A stretch of 64,000 nucleotides of DNA from Tropicibacter alexandrii (GCF_003667315.2 NZ_RCTZ02000019.1:1-64000), one strand, 5' to 3'; numbered from the stretch's first letter, positions 42,364 through 50,949 are shown. Numbers and translations: made by a program. Notes: generated from the sequence alone by a model not told the origin.

Positions 42364-43350
42364 TCAGTTCAGGGCTGCATCCGTGATTTCCAGCGTATAG
42401 GCACCCTCGGGGGCCTTGGTGATCACCGGATCCGAGCCACCGGCCAACAGCGTGTCGACCGTGCGCTGGTAATCCGCCGGGTCGAGCGCACCGTTGGAAC
42501 CGGCTGTCAGCTTGGCAACCTCTCCCATCATGCGGATCTGGTGCTGCTCGGTCTGGGCGCCGGTCTCGTCATAGTCGAGCACGATCATCGCCGCGTCCTC
42601 GGGGTTTTCCTCGGCCCATTTCCAGCCCTGCATCGACGCCGCGACAAACCGCGCCATCTTGTCCTTGAAGGCCTCGTCGGACAGGTTTTCCTCCAGCACA
42701 TACAGCCCGTCTTCCATCGTGGCGACGCCCTGATCCTGATACTTGAAGGTCACCAGTTCCTCGGCGGTGACGCCCGCATCGATGACCTGCCAGTATTCGT
42801 TATAGGTCATGGTCGAGATGCAATCCGCCTGCCGCTGCAGCAGCGGATCGACGTTGAAGCCCTGTTTCAGCACCTCGACAGACCCTTCGGCCTTGCCATC
42901 GGTGTCGATCCCCAGCGACGACATCCACGACAGGAACGGGTATTCGTTGCCAAAGAACCAGACACCCAGCGTGCGGTTGTCCAGATCCTCCGGCGCGGCG
43001 ATCCCGGCATCTTTCCAGCAGGTCAGCATCATGCCCGACGACTTGAAGGGCTGGGCGATGTTGACCAGCGGCAGGCCGTTTTCACGCGCGGCCAGCGCGG
43101 CAGGCATCCATTCGACGATCACATCGGCCCCGCCGCCCGCGATCACCTGCGTCGGTGCGATATCCGGCCCGCCGGGCAGAATGGTCACGTTCAGGTCGGC
43201 CTCGTCGTAATAGCCGTTCTCCAGCGCCACGTAATAGCCCGCGAATTGCGCCTGCGTGACCCATTTCAGTTGCAGGGTCACGTCGTCTGCCGCCCATGCC
43301 GGTGCGGCCAGCGCCATAGCGGCGGTGGTGCCGAGGATGAGGTTTTTCAT
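42364..43350 (-). CDS. ABC transporter substrate-binding protein (NMT1/THI5-like)
   Basis: The protein has 328 residues with a signal peptide (about 1-20, ending AWAAD). LQLKWVTQAQFAGYYVALENG is the NMT1/THI5 family signature, shared by binding proteins for pyrimidine precursors, riboflavin, taurine and related compounds. Next to permeases, an ATPase and the reductive pyrimidine degradation genes, uracil/thymine or a related pyrimidine is the best guess; this is inferred. AAGGAGAAAG precedes ATG. It is the last gene of the minus-strand transporter operon. Confidence 0.85.
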   Translation of the reverse strand: MKNLILGTTAAMALAAPAWAADDVTLQLKWVTQAQFAGYYVALENGYYDEADLNVTILPGGPDIAPTQVIAGGGADVIVEWMPAALAARENGLPLVNIAQPFKSSGMMLTCWKDAGIAAPEDLDNRTLGVWFFGNEYPFLSWMSSLGIDTDGKAEGSVEVLKQGFNVDPLLQRQADCISTMTYNEYWQVIDAGVTAEELVTFKYQDQGVATMEDGLYVLEENLSDEAFKDKMARFVAASMQGWKWAEENPEDAAMIVLDYDETGAQTEQHQIRMMGEVAKLTAGSNGALDPADYQRTVDTLLAGGSDPVITKAPEGAYTLEITDAALN

Positions 43351-43376
43351 GTGTCTTTCTCCTTGTTGGTGGTTTG

Positions 43377-44222
43377 TTATTTTCGTTGTGACGCGTGCCA
43401 GAAGGTCAAACGGCGTTCCAGCGCCGTCATGCCCCCGTAGAACGCTGTCCCGGCCAGCGCCGAGACGAGAATGGCGGCCCAGACCATGCCAAGGTCAAGC
43501 GCGCCAATGCTGGTGGAAATGCGAAAGCCCAAGCCTTGGGTCGGGCTGCCGAAGAACTCGGCAACGATCGCGCCGATCAGCGCCAGCGTGGTTGAAATTT
43601 TCAACCCGTTGAAGATGAAGGGCAAGGCGGCAGGCAGGCGCAGCAGGCGCAAGGTCTGGCCCCATGTGCTGGCATAGGTGTGCATCAGGTCGCGCTGCAT
43701 CGACGTCGTGTCTTGCAGCCCCGCCACCGTGTTCACCAGCATCGGGAAATAGACCATCAGCACGACCACGGCGGCCTTGGACTGCCAGCCAAAGCCGAAC
43801 CACATCACGAGGATCGGCGCCGTGCCCACGATGGGCAGCGCCGCCATGAAGTTGCCCAGCGGCAGAAGCCCGCGTTTGAGGTAGTCGTAGCGATCCACCA
43901 GCAGCGCCGTCAGGAAGGCCGCGCCGCAGCCGATGATGTAACCGGACAGCGCGCCCTTGAGGATGGTCTGGGTGAAGTCGGCCCAGAGCACGGGCAAGTT
44001 GGCGGCAAAGGTCTGCGCGATCATCGAGGGTGGCGGCAGGATGACGGTGGGCACGCCGAGGCCGCGCACCAGAAGCTCCCACATCAGCAGGATCGTCGCG
44101 CCAAAGATCATCGGCACGGCCAGCCGCGTGGCGGCGGTGTCGCGGGCCGGGCCGTTGGCGAGCCAGAGGTTCAGGGCAAAGCCCGCAGCCCAGACGGCGA
44201 AGGCGGAGAGGACCTGTGTCAT
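43377..44222 (-). CDS. ABC transporter permease (SsuC/TauC type)
   Basis: The protein has 281 residues and about six membrane segments. The EAA loop region (DLMHTYASTWGQTLRLLRLPAALPFIFNGLK...) and GAIVAEFFGSPTQGLGFRI are typical of NitT/TauT-type permeases. It forms a heteromeric channel with the permease at 44308-45264. It begins 26 bases before the binding-protein gene, in the same direction. Confidence 0.87.
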   Translation of the reverse strand: MTQVLSAFAVWAAGFALNLWLANGPARDTAATRLAVPMIFGATILLMWELLVRGLGVPTVILPPPSMIAQTFAANLPVLWADFTQTILKGALSGYIIGCGAAFLTALLVDRYDYLKRGLLPLGNFMAALPIVGTAPILVMWFGFGWQSKAAVVVLMVYFPMLVNTVAGLQDTTSMQRDLMHTYASTWGQTLRLLRLPAALPFIFNGLKISTTLALIGAIVAEFFGSPTQGLGFRISTSIGALDLGMVWAAILVSALAGTAFYGGMTALERRLTFWHASQRK

Positions 44223-44261
44223 CGATCACCTCCGGGGTTTGTGGCGCGGTTGGACGCCTTC

Positions 44262-44293
44262 GGCGAGGGTATTTGGACCAAGAAGAAACAGGG
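44262..44293 (-). repeat. Dispersed intergenic repeat, copy 2 (short form)
   Basis: CGAGGGTATTTGGACCAAGA and the following AGAAACAGGG match the 3' half of copy 1 (4671-4700), without its GC hairpin. It lies in the gap between the two permease genes. Confidence 0.6.
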
Positions 44294-44307
44294 TGCGTTT
44301 TTAAGGA

Positions 44308-45264
44308 TCATTGCGCCATTCCCATTTTCCTGAGCGTGGCCTTCTCGGCGGCCCCGATGGCCCAGACGAGGATCGCGGCCAGCGCGGCGGCCATGAAGAG
44401 CGCGGCCCAGATCTGTTCCATCTGGCCGTAATAGCTGCCCGCCAGCATCCGCGCGCCAAGCCCGCCTTTCTGCACCGGCAACTCGCCCACGATGGCGCCG
44501 ACGAGGCTGGCGGCGATGGCGATTTTCAGGCTGGCGAACAGATAGGGCACGGAAGAGGGCAGGCGCAGCTTGCTCAGCACGGTCATTTGCCCCGCATTGT
44601 AGGTGCGCATCAGGTCCATCTGCATGTGATCGGGGCTGCGCAGCCCTTTGACCATGCCGACGACCACGGGGAAGAAGGACAGGTAGGCCGAGATCACCGC
44701 CTTGGGGATCAGCCCCTGTATCCCGATGGAATAGAGCACGACGATGATCATGGGGGCGAGCGCGACGATGGGAATGGTCTGGCTGATGATCGCCCATGGC
44801 ATGACGCTCATATCCATGACGCGGCTGTGGACGATGCCGACGGCCAGCGCGATGCCGAGGCAGGACCCGATGAGAAAGCCGAGGAAAGTCGCGTTGAGCG
44901 TGACCAGCCCGTGATAGACCAGCGAGCGATTGGACAGCGAGCCGGAGCGCACCAGCCCGCGGCGGCCGTTGAGTTCCTCGTCGATGGTGGAATCGTAAAG
45001 CTCGACCAGCACGTTATGCGGCGCAGGCAGGATCGGGCGCTGGGTCGACCAGCTGTCGCCGATCTGGCCGGGGTTCTGGAACACCAGCGACAGGTTCGAC
45101 ATGTCGCGCCGTTCCTGCGCGGAGGCGGGTTGGACCGTCGCGCCCGCGCGCTCGGCGGCGGTCAGGACTTCCTTGATGTTCATCGGGATCGCGGCCAGAT
45201 ACCACAAGCCGATCAGGGCCAGCACCATGGCCAGCACCGGGGGGAATTGCCAGCGTTTGGTCAT
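44308..45264 (-). CDS. ABC transporter permease (NitT/TauT type, with N-terminal extension)
   Basis: The protein has 318 residues. One N-terminal helix is followed by an extracytoplasmic stretch of about 80 residues before the usual permease core (RTYNAGQMTVLSKLRLPSSVPYLFASLK, GAIVGELPVQKGGLGARM). ATG 45264 overlaps the stop of the GNAT gene (ATGA). The unequal length of the two permeases suggests an asymmetric heterodimer. Confidence 0.85.
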   Translation of the reverse strand: MTKRWQFPPVLAMVLALIGLWYLAAIPMNIKEVLTAAERAGATVQPASAQERRDMSNLSLVFQNPGQIGDSWSTQRPILPAPHNVLVELYDSTIDEELNGRRGLVRSGSLSNRSLVYHGLVTLNATFLGFLIGSCLGIALAVGIVHSRVMDMSVMPWAIISQTIPIVALAPMIIVVLYSIGIQGLIPKAVISAYLSFFPVVVGMVKGLRSPDHMQMDLMRTYNAGQMTVLSKLRLPSSVPYLFASLKIAIAASLVGAIVGELPVQKGGLGARMLAGSYYGQMEQIWAALFMAAALAAILVWAIGAAEKATLRKMGMAQ

Positions 45265-45683
45265 GCCGCGCCCTCCCGCTGCCATTCCATGCGCATCACC
45301 GCAGGGGCGGCGGCAGGGATGGAGGAGGCGAGCCGGAACCCCTCGCGCCGGTAAAAGGCAAAGGCGCGGGTGTTCTCGGGAAAGACGGTCAGCCAGAGGA
45401 AATCGCGCCCGTCCTTGGCCATGTCGATCAGGGTCTTGCCAAGGCCGGTGCCGGGACGGGTCAGGTAGATCGCGCCGATCTTGCCCTGTGCGGGGTCGAG
45501 CGACATGTAGCCATCGACCGGCGCGCCGGTCACGTAAATCTCGCGCGCATCGAAGGCCTGTTCGATGAGAGGAATGATATCCGCCTCATGGCCGGGGTCG
45601 GCAATGTAGGGTTGCGCCCGCTCCCAGTCGCAGACGATGCGGGCCATGGCGGGGATGTCGTCGCGGGTGGCGCGCCGGATCAT
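45261..45683 (-). CDS. GNAT-family N-acetyltransferase
   Basis: The protein has 140 residues. MIRRATRDDIPAMARIV, the acetyl-CoA loop in GTGLGKTLIDMAK (R/Q-x2-G-x-G/A style) and NTRAFAFYRREGFRL define the GNAT fold. It is embedded in the ABC operon, overlapping both the ATPase stop and the permease start by four bases, so it is translated with the transporter. Its acceptor is unknown; a modified pyrimidine product or beta-amino acid is possible. Confidence 0.85.
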   Translation of the reverse strand: MIRRATRDDIPAMARIVCDWERAQPYIADPGHEADIIPLIEQAFDAREIYVTGAPVDGYMSLDPAQGKIGAIYLTRPGTGLGKTLIDMAKDGRDFLWLTVFPENTRAFAFYRREGFRLASSIPAAAPAVMRMEWQREGAA

Positions 45684-46459
45684 TCCTCGTACCCCGCGCG
45701 CAGGCCCTCGCGGACGCGGTGGGCGATTTCGATGAATTCCGGCGTGTCGCGGATATCCAGCGGGCGGTCCTTGGGCAGGGGGCTTTCGATCACATCGGTG
45801 ATACGGCCCGGTCGGGGCGACATGACGACGATATGGGTGGACAGGTAGACAGCCTCGGGGATCGAATGGGTGACGAAGGCGATGGTCTTGACGGTCTTGT
45901 CCCACAGGCGCAGGACCTCTTCGTTCAGGCGGTCGCGGACGATTTCATCCAACGCGCCAAAGGGTTCGTCCATCAGCAGGATATCGGCGTCAAACGACAG
46001 GGCGCGGGCGATGGAGGCGCGCTGTTGCATGCCGCCAGACAGCTGCCACGGGAATTTCTTTTCGAACCCGGACAGTTCGACCAGCTCAAGAACGCGTGCG
46101 ACGCGCTCGGCCTGTTCGCTGCGTGAATAGCCCATGATCTCCAGCGGCAGGGCGACGTTGCGGCCAATCGTGCGCCACGGGTACAGCCCCGCCGCCTGAA
46201 AGACATAGCCATAGGCGCGCTTGCGGCGGGCCTCGTCAGGGGTCATGCCGTTCACCGTCAGGGTGCCGCCAGTGGGCGTTTCCAGCCCGGCGACGCAGCG
46301 CAGGAAGGTGGTCTTGCCGCAGCCCGATGGCCCGATGAAGCTGACGAAACTGCCCTGCGGGATGTCGAGATTGACGTCCTTGAGGGCGTGCACCGGCCCG
46401 TCATTTGTCTGGAAGGTCAGGTCGAGATGTTTGGCCGTAATGACCGGGTCGGTCGTCAT
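45680..46459 (-). CDS. ABC transporter ATPase (NitT/TauT type)
   Basis: The protein has 259 residues: Walker A GPSGCGKTTFLR, Q-loop FQAAGLYPW, signature LSGGMQQRASIARAL, Walker B ILLMDEPFGALD and switch His in FVTHSIPEAV. It powers the importer formed with the two permeases and the NMT1/THI5-like binding protein. Its ATG overlaps the stop of the VOC gene upstream, so the operon reads VOC, ATPase, GNAT, permease, permease, binding protein. Confidence 0.9.
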   Translation of the reverse strand: MTTDPVITAKHLDLTFQTNDGPVHALKDVNLDIPQGSFVSFIGPSGCGKTTFLRCVAGLETPTGGTLTVNGMTPDEARRKRAYGYVFQAAGLYPWRTIGRNVALPLEIMGYSRSEQAERVARVLELVELSGFEKKFPWQLSGGMQQRASIARALSFDADILLMDEPFGALDEIVRDRLNEEVLRLWDKTVKTIAFVTHSIPEAVYLSTHIVVMSPRPGRITDVIESPLPKDRPLDIRDTPEFIEIAHRVREGLRAGYEE

Positions 46460-46872
46460 GCAGTGGGGCTCCAGAGCGTGGGGTCGGCGAATTCGACGCT
46501 GTTGCCAGCGGGATCGCGCACATAGATGGATCGGGGGCCGTGGGGCCAGTTGAAATCTGACTCGATGGTCAAGCCGTGATCTTCCAGAAGTGCCCGCATC
46601 TGGTCAAGCGCCTCTCCGGGGCAGGCAAAGCACAGATGGCCGGGGCCATGCGCACCGTGCGGGGGCACGGGCAGGGCATCTTTGGCCGGGGGAATGGCGG
46701 TGGCGTCGGGCAGGAAGAGCAGGACGATGGTTGCGCCCGCGCGGTAGAAGGCATGGCGGCCATCGACACGGGTGATCTGTTCGAGGCCCAGCATCTGGCC
46801 GTAGAAACGGTGCGCCGCGTCGAGGTCATCGACATAGAGCGCCGCTTCGAGGATGCCGGTCAGCAGGGGCAT
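46456..46872 (-). CDS. VOC-superfamily (glyoxalase/bleomycin-resistance-like) protein
   Basis: The protein has 138 residues from ATG 46872. LEAALYVDDLDAAHRFYGQMLGLE, GHLCFACPGEALDQMRALLE and IYVRDPAGNSVEFADP are standard VOC motifs; the His and Glu could be metal ligands. The reaction is unknown. It is the first gene of the transporter operon, with the palindrome array 46898-46991 just upstream. Longer frames through the array are not credible. Confidence 0.85.
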   Translation of the reverse strand: MPLLTGILEAALYVDDLDAAHRFYGQMLGLEQITRVDGRHAFYRAGATIVLLFLPDATAIPPAKDALPVPPHGAHGPGHLCFACPGEALDQMRALLEDHGLTIESDFNWPHGPRSIYVRDPAGNSVEFADPTLWSPTA

Positions 46873-46897
46873 GGCACGGCCTTCGTGGCTGGGCGGG

Positions 46898-46991
46898 CAA
46901 GGCGCTTCGAAGCGCCTTGGACAAGCGCCTTCGAAGGCGCTTGTTGCCCCGCTCCGAGCGGAGCGCCAACAAGGCCTTTCGAAAGGCCTTG
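46898..46991. repeat. Second array of tandem palindromes
   Basis: CAAGGCGCTTC plus reverse complement (46898-46919), ACAAGCGCCTTC plus reverse complement (46921-46944), CGCTCC-GAGC-GGAGCG (46950-46965) and CAAGGCCTTTC plus reverse complement (46970-46991). All but the third are exact palindromes centred on TTCGAA. It separates two minus-strand genes and probably divides the pyrimidine operon from the transporter operon. Confidence 0.85.
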
Positions 46992-47020
46992 CAAGCAGAT
47001 GCAAAGGTAGGCGCACGGTC

Positions 47021-47473
47021 TCATCGTGCATCGTCCCTATCAATGTCCTTTGCGATCCATTCTGCCGCACTGAAAAGTTCCGTGTTGCCAGTGCTTTGCC
47101 GCTCTGACTCAACGAACGCCACTAGCCGACTCCAATCGCGACGGAAGGTCGACTCCCAAAAGTTCAAAAAAAGCTCTCGGCTGATGGCGTCGTGCTTGAT
47201 CAGGCGTCCTAGCACACCGTATTGCGCAAGGATTTTGCGCGCGTTCTCCTTTTGCTCAGCATCCATGTCTTCATAGGCCTTTTGGAATACTTTGCCATGT
47301 GCTTGCCGCGCGGACCTGAACGCACTGTCTTGAAGGTGCTCATGCAAGATGGTGATTGTTTCTCGCATGAACCTTTTCTGTTCGGTCAAGCTATCGCGTC
47401 GCTGGATGTTCAACGACCATAACGCCAAGGCTGCGGCACAAAGCGAAATGATAAGTGCCAGCCAGTCCAGCAA
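47021..47473 (-). CDS. Hypothetical single-pass membrane protein
   Basis: The protein has 150 residues from TTG 47473, with an N-terminal membrane helix (WLALIISLCAAALALWSL) followed by a charged, helical cytoplasmic region (QKRFMRETITILHEHLQ, ENARKILAQYGVLGRLIKHDAI). It somewhat resembles DUF4760-type proteins, but I cannot name it. It begins three bases after the dihydropyrimidinase stop. Its base composition is clearly lower in G+C than the flanking genes, suggesting later acquisition. Confidence 0.65.
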   Translation of the reverse strand: MLDWLALIISLCAAALALWSLNIQRRDSLTEQKRFMRETITILHEHLQDSAFRSARQAHGKVFQKAYEDMDAEQKENARKILAQYGVLGRLIKHDAISRELFLNFWESTFRRDWSRLVAFVESERQSTGNTELFSAAEWIAKDIDRDDAR

Positions 47474-47476
47474 GGG

Positions 47477-48931
47477 TCACACCCCCGTCGCCGGGATGCC
47501 CGTGCGTTCCACCGGGCGGGGCGCGGTCAGTTCCTTCCATGTGGACAGCGCCTTGTTCGTCGCCGTGTTCGGCGCGCGCTTGACGAATTCGCCATGCCCG
47601 GCCTTGGACCGCAACTCGCCGTCATGCACCGCCACATGCCCGCGCGTCAGGGTGAAGCGCGGCAGGCCCTTGACCTCCTTGCCCTCGAAGACGTTGTAGT
47701 CGATCGCCGAAACCTGTTTCGACGCGGTGATCGTCTTGGTCTTTTCCGGATCCCAGACGACGATATCGGCATCGGCGCCGGGCAGGATCGCGCCCTTTTT
47801 CGGGTAACAATTCAGGATCTTGGCGATGTTGGTCGAGGTGACGGCAACGAATTCCTCGGGCGTCAGGCGGCCCGTGCCGACCCCATAGGTCCAAAGCATC
47901 GGCATCCGGTCCTCAAGCCCGCCCGTGCCGTTGGGGATCTTGGTGAAATCGCCCACGCCAAAGCGCTTTTGATCGGTGGTAAAGGCGCAGTGATCGGTGG
48001 CCACGACGCTCAGCGACCCGGCCTGAAGCCCCGCCCACAGGCTGTCCTGATGCTGCTTGTTGCGGAAGGGGGGCGACATGACCCGGCGCGCGGCGTGGTC
48101 CCAATCGGGGTTGAAATACTCGCTCTCGTCCAGCGTCAGGTGCTGGATCAGCGGCTCGCCCCAGACGCGCTTGCCCTGCTGGCGGGCGCGGCGGATGGCC
48201 TCGTGGGACTCCTCGCAGGAGGTATGCACCACGTACAAAGGCACCCCTGCCATGTCGGCGATCATGATCGCGCGGTTGGTTGCCTCGCCCTCGACCTGCG
48301 GGGGGCGGGAATAGGCGTGGGCCTCGGGGCCGGTATTGCCCGCCGCCAGCAGCTTGGCCGACAGTTCCGCAACAACGTCGCCGTTTTCGGCATGGACCAT
48401 GGCGATGGCGCCCAGTTCGGCAAGCCGCTGGAAGGACGCATACATCTCGTCATCATTCACCATCAGCGCGCCCTTATAGGCCATGAAGTGCTTGAAGGTG
48501 TTGATGCCGCGTTCCTTCACCACGGTCTCCATCTCGTTGAAGACCTGCTCAGACCACCACGTGACCGCCATGTGGAAGGAATAGTCGCAATGCGCGCGGG
48601 TGGATTTGTTGTCCCACATCTTGAGCGCATCCAGCAGCCCTTGACCGGGGGAGGGCAGGGCGAAATCGACCACCATCGTGGTGCCGCCCGACAACGCCGC
48701 CTGCGTGCCAGAGTCGAAATCGTCGCTGGAATAGGTGCCCATGAAGGGCATTTCCAGATGCGTATGCGGGTCGATGCCGCCGGGCATGACATAGCACCCG
48801 GTCGCGTCGAGGGTTTCATCGCCCTTCAGGTCCGGGCCGATTTCCGTGATCACGCCGCCGTCGATGGCGACATCGGCCTTGTAGGTCCGGTCATGGGTGA
48901 CGATGGTGCCGTTCTTGATGATGGTGGTCAT
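47477..48931 (-). CDS. hydA: Dihydropyrimidinase
   Basis: A cyclic amidohydrolase of 484 residues that opens 5,6-dihydrouracil/dihydrothymine to N-carbamoyl-beta-alanine/N-carbamoyl-beta-aminoisobutyrate. Zinc ligands His56 and His58 are in GIDPHTHLEMPF, the carboxylated lysine is probably Lys153 in FMAYKG, then VHAENGD, YVVHTSCE and the Asp of ATDHCAF. AGGAGG lies before ATG 48931, which overlaps the stop of the small upstream gene. It works between PreTA and the amidohydrolase at 49614. Confidence 0.93.
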   Translation of the reverse strand: MTTIIKNGTIVTHDRTYKADVAIDGGVITEIGPDLKGDETLDATGCYVMPGGIDPHTHLEMPFMGTYSSDDFDSGTQAALSGGTTMVVDFALPSPGQGLLDALKMWDNKSTRAHCDYSFHMAVTWWSEQVFNEMETVVKERGINTFKHFMAYKGALMVNDDEMYASFQRLAELGAIAMVHAENGDVVAELSAKLLAAGNTGPEAHAYSRPPQVEGEATNRAIMIADMAGVPLYVVHTSCEESHEAIRRARQQGKRVWGEPLIQHLTLDESEYFNPDWDHAARRVMSPPFRNKQHQDSLWAGLQAGSLSVVATDHCAFTTDQKRFGVGDFTKIPNGTGGLEDRMPMLWTYGVGTGRLTPEEFVAVTSTNIAKILNCYPKKGAILPGADADIVVWDPEKTKTITASKQVSAIDYNVFEGKEVKGLPRFTLTRGHVAVHDGELRSKAGHGEFVKRAPNTATNKALSTWKELTAPRPVERTGIPATGV

Positions 48932-49215
48932 GTCATACCTCCTGTTGTCGCTAGCGGTTCTATTTGCCACTGGCCATTTTCATTGAGCGCCGCCGACTGG
49001 CCCGGCGCAAGGTCTAGATCGGGAAGGGTGGGGTCGAGGTCGCGAAGTTCCTGCAAGCCGATAATGCGCCCCTCTGGGACAGTGTGCCCCTCGGCTCCGC
49101 ATAGACATTGTAGCTCACCGTTTTCGTCCAGTGTCATCCACGTCACCTGTGCACCGCTCAAGACGTGTGAACCGGTAAGGGTGGCGAAGTCGGAGTGCAT
49201 ATGTGACAGGCGCAT
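48928..49215 (-). CDS. Small hypothetical protein in the pyrimidine operon
   Basis: The protein has 95 residues from ATG 49215 (AAAGGT upstream); its stop overlaps the dihydropyrimidinase start (ATGACATGA). The sequence is soluble and acidic, with VTWMTLDENGELQCLCGAEG, and has two cysteines near the middle. No family was recognised. Like its neighbour at 49229 it is lower in G+C than the catabolic genes, and it may be a later insertion. Confidence 0.55.
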   Translation of the reverse strand: MRLSHMHSDFATLTGSHVLSGAQVTWMTLDENGELQCLCGAEGHTVPEGRIIGLQELRDLDPTLPDLDLAPGQSAALNENGQWQIEPLATTGGMT

Positions 49216-49228
49216 CTGATACCTTTGT

Positions 49229-49522
49229 TCATGTGTCCACGACGGCCTTGGCTTCGAAACACGCAAAGCACAGCCAAACGTGGATCAAGCCGACATCGGC
49301 CACACAATGCTCATCGTCGATCGAGTCCAGTTGAGCGTAAAATGTCATCGGTGTTTCGCAGGCGGCACAGTTGGGCACGTACTCCCCTTGGATATGCGTT
49401 GGCGTGCCACCCAATTGATGGCGTCGACCAACCGATTGATCAGCCCATGCGAAGCCCTTTGAAGCGCGCGCAGCCTCGTCTGCTGGTGTTGGGACCAAGC
49501 TGAAGCATGGAAGTGTCTTCAT
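49229..49522 (-). CDS. Small hypothetical protein with two CxxC pairs
   Basis: The protein has 97 residues. CAACETPMTFYAQLDS and WLCFACFEAK provide two Cys-x2-Cys pairs about 30 residues apart, likely a zinc-ribbon. The MTFYAQLDSI segment recalls YwqG-like small proteins, but this is uncertain. It lies between the amidohydrolase and dihydropyrimidinase genes, with lower G+C than both. Confidence 0.55.
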   Translation of the reverse strand: MKTLPCFSLVPTPADEAARASKGFAWADQSVGRRHQLGGTPTHIQGEYVPNCAACETPMTFYAQLDSIDDEHCVADVGLIHVWLCFACFEAKAVVDT

Positions 49523-49555
49523 TTAGATGTCCTATCGCCACCGACCCGGCGGATT

Positions 49556-49612
49556 GGCTTTTCTGGTGCGAAAATACGCCGGGGGAGCCCCGCAGGGGTG
49601 GGGGAGCGCCCC
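49556..49612 (-). repeat. Dispersed intergenic repeat, copy 3
   Basis: On the minus strand this is a diverged copy of the repeat at 4647-4699: a GC-rich block (GGGGGCGCTCCCCC, CCCCTGCGGGG) then CTCCCCCGG and CGTATTTTCGCACCAGAAAA. It starts two bases after the stop of the amidohydrolase and may act as its terminator. Confidence 0.55.
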
Positions 49613-49613
49613 C

Positions 49614-50864
49614 TCACTCCACAATCTCCGCCGTCTCGACGACCGCGTGGAACAGCACGTCCGCCCCGGCCTTGGCCCAGTCCTTGGAAATCTCCTCGGC
49701 CTCGTTGTGCGAAAGTCCGTCCACGCAGGGGCACATCACCATCGCCGTCGGCGCCACTTGATTGATCCAGCAGGCGTCATGCCCCGCGCCCGAGATGATG
49801 TCGCGATGCGAATAGCCCAGCCGCTCTGCCGCGCCGCGCACTGCCTGAACGCGGCCCGCGTCAAAGGCCACCGGGTCAAAGCCCCCGACCTTCTCGAAGC
49901 TCACATCCAGATCCAGCGTATCGCAGATCTCCTTCGCCGCCGCGCGCAGGCGCACCTCCATGTCGCGGATCACGTCCAGCTCGGGCGAGCGAAAATCGAC
50001 GGTGAACACCACCTTGCCGGGGATCACGTTGCGCGAGTTCGGGTAGACGTCGATATGGCCCGCAGCGCCCACCGCATGCGGCGCGTGGCTCAGCGCGATC
50101 TCGTCCACCGCCTCCAGAATGCGCGCCATGCCAAGGCCCGCATTGCGGCGCATCGGCATGGGGGTGGAGCCGGTATGCGCGTCCTTGCCGACCACCGTCA
50201 CCTGCGTCCATGACAGCCCCTGACCGTGGGTCACGACGCCGATATCGACGCCCTCGGCCTCCAGAATGGGCCCCTGTTCGATGTGCAATTCAAAGAAGGC
50301 GTGCATCTTGCGCGCGCCGACTTCCTCGTCACCCTTCCAGCCGATCCGCTCCAGCTCATCGCCGAATTTCTTGCCTTCGGCATCCTCGCGCGCATAGGCC
50401 CAATCCTGCGTATGCACCCCGGCAAACACGCCCGAGGACAGCATCGCAGGCGCGTAGCGCGTGCCTTCCTCGTTGGTCCAGTTGGTCACGACGATCGGGT
50501 GTTTCGTCTTGATGCCAAGGTCATTGAGCGTCCGGATGATCTCCAGCCCGCCAAGCACGCCCAACACCCCGTCATACTTGCCGCCAGTCGGCTGCGTATC
50601 CAGATGGCTGCCCACATAGACGGGCAGGGCGTCCGGGTCCGTGCCCTCGCGCCGGGCGAACATGTTGCCCATCTGGTCGAGCCCCATCGTACAGCCCGCC
50701 TCCTCACACCATTTCTGGAACAGCGCGCGCCCCTCGCCATCCGCATCGGTCAGGGTCTGGCGGTTGTTGCCCCCCGCCACACCGGGGCCGATCTTGGCCA
50801 TCTCCATCAGGCTATCCCACAGGCGGTCGCCGTTAACCACCATATTCGCTGCCGGTTGTGCCAT
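49614..50864 (-). CDS. N-carbamoyl-beta-alanine amidohydrolase (beta-ureidopropionase), M20 type
   Basis: The protein has 416 residues. Metal and catalytic motifs of the HyuC/beta-ureidopropionase group are present: GSHLDTQPTGGKYDG (His88, Asp98), TNEEGTRYAPAM (Glu132/133), FELHIEQGPILE and the C-terminal SGAGHDACW and GLSHNEAE. It hydrolyses N-carbamoyl-beta-alanine to beta-alanine, CO2 and ammonia, the last step of reductive pyrimidine breakdown. GGGGA precedes ATG 50864. It is divergent from rutR across a RutR box. Allantoate or hydantoin-type substrates are less likely here. Confidence 0.88.
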   Translation of the reverse strand: MAQPAANMVVNGDRLWDSLMEMAKIGPGVAGGNNRQTLTDADGEGRALFQKWCEEAGCTMGLDQMGNMFARREGTDPDALPVYVGSHLDTQPTGGKYDGVLGVLGGLEIIRTLNDLGIKTKHPIVVTNWTNEEGTRYAPAMLSSGVFAGVHTQDWAYAREDAEGKKFGDELERIGWKGDEEVGARKMHAFFELHIEQGPILEAEGVDIGVVTHGQGLSWTQVTVVGKDAHTGSTPMPMRRNAGLGMARILEAVDEIALSHAPHAVGAAGHIDVYPNSRNVIPGKVVFTVDFRSPELDVIRDMEVRLRAAAKEICDTLDLDVSFEKVGGFDPVAFDAGRVQAVRGAAERLGYSHRDIISGAGHDACWINQVAPTAMVMCPCVDGLSHNEAEEISKDWAKAGADVLFHAVVETAEIVE

Positions 50865-50933
50865 GTTGTGTCCCCTGTCCCAAAGCCCTATACACAAAGG
50901 CCATTTTGTGATCCGATGATCCGAGCATCGCTT

Positions 50934-50949
50934 TTGACCACTTGGTCAA
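50934..50949. promoter_or_regulatory. RutR-type operator
   Basis: TTGACCACTTGGTCAA is a perfect TTGACCA-N2-TGGTCAA palindrome, the RutR box known from E. coli, located between the divergent amidohydrolase and rutR starts. RutR releases it when uracil or thymine binds. Confidence 0.88.
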
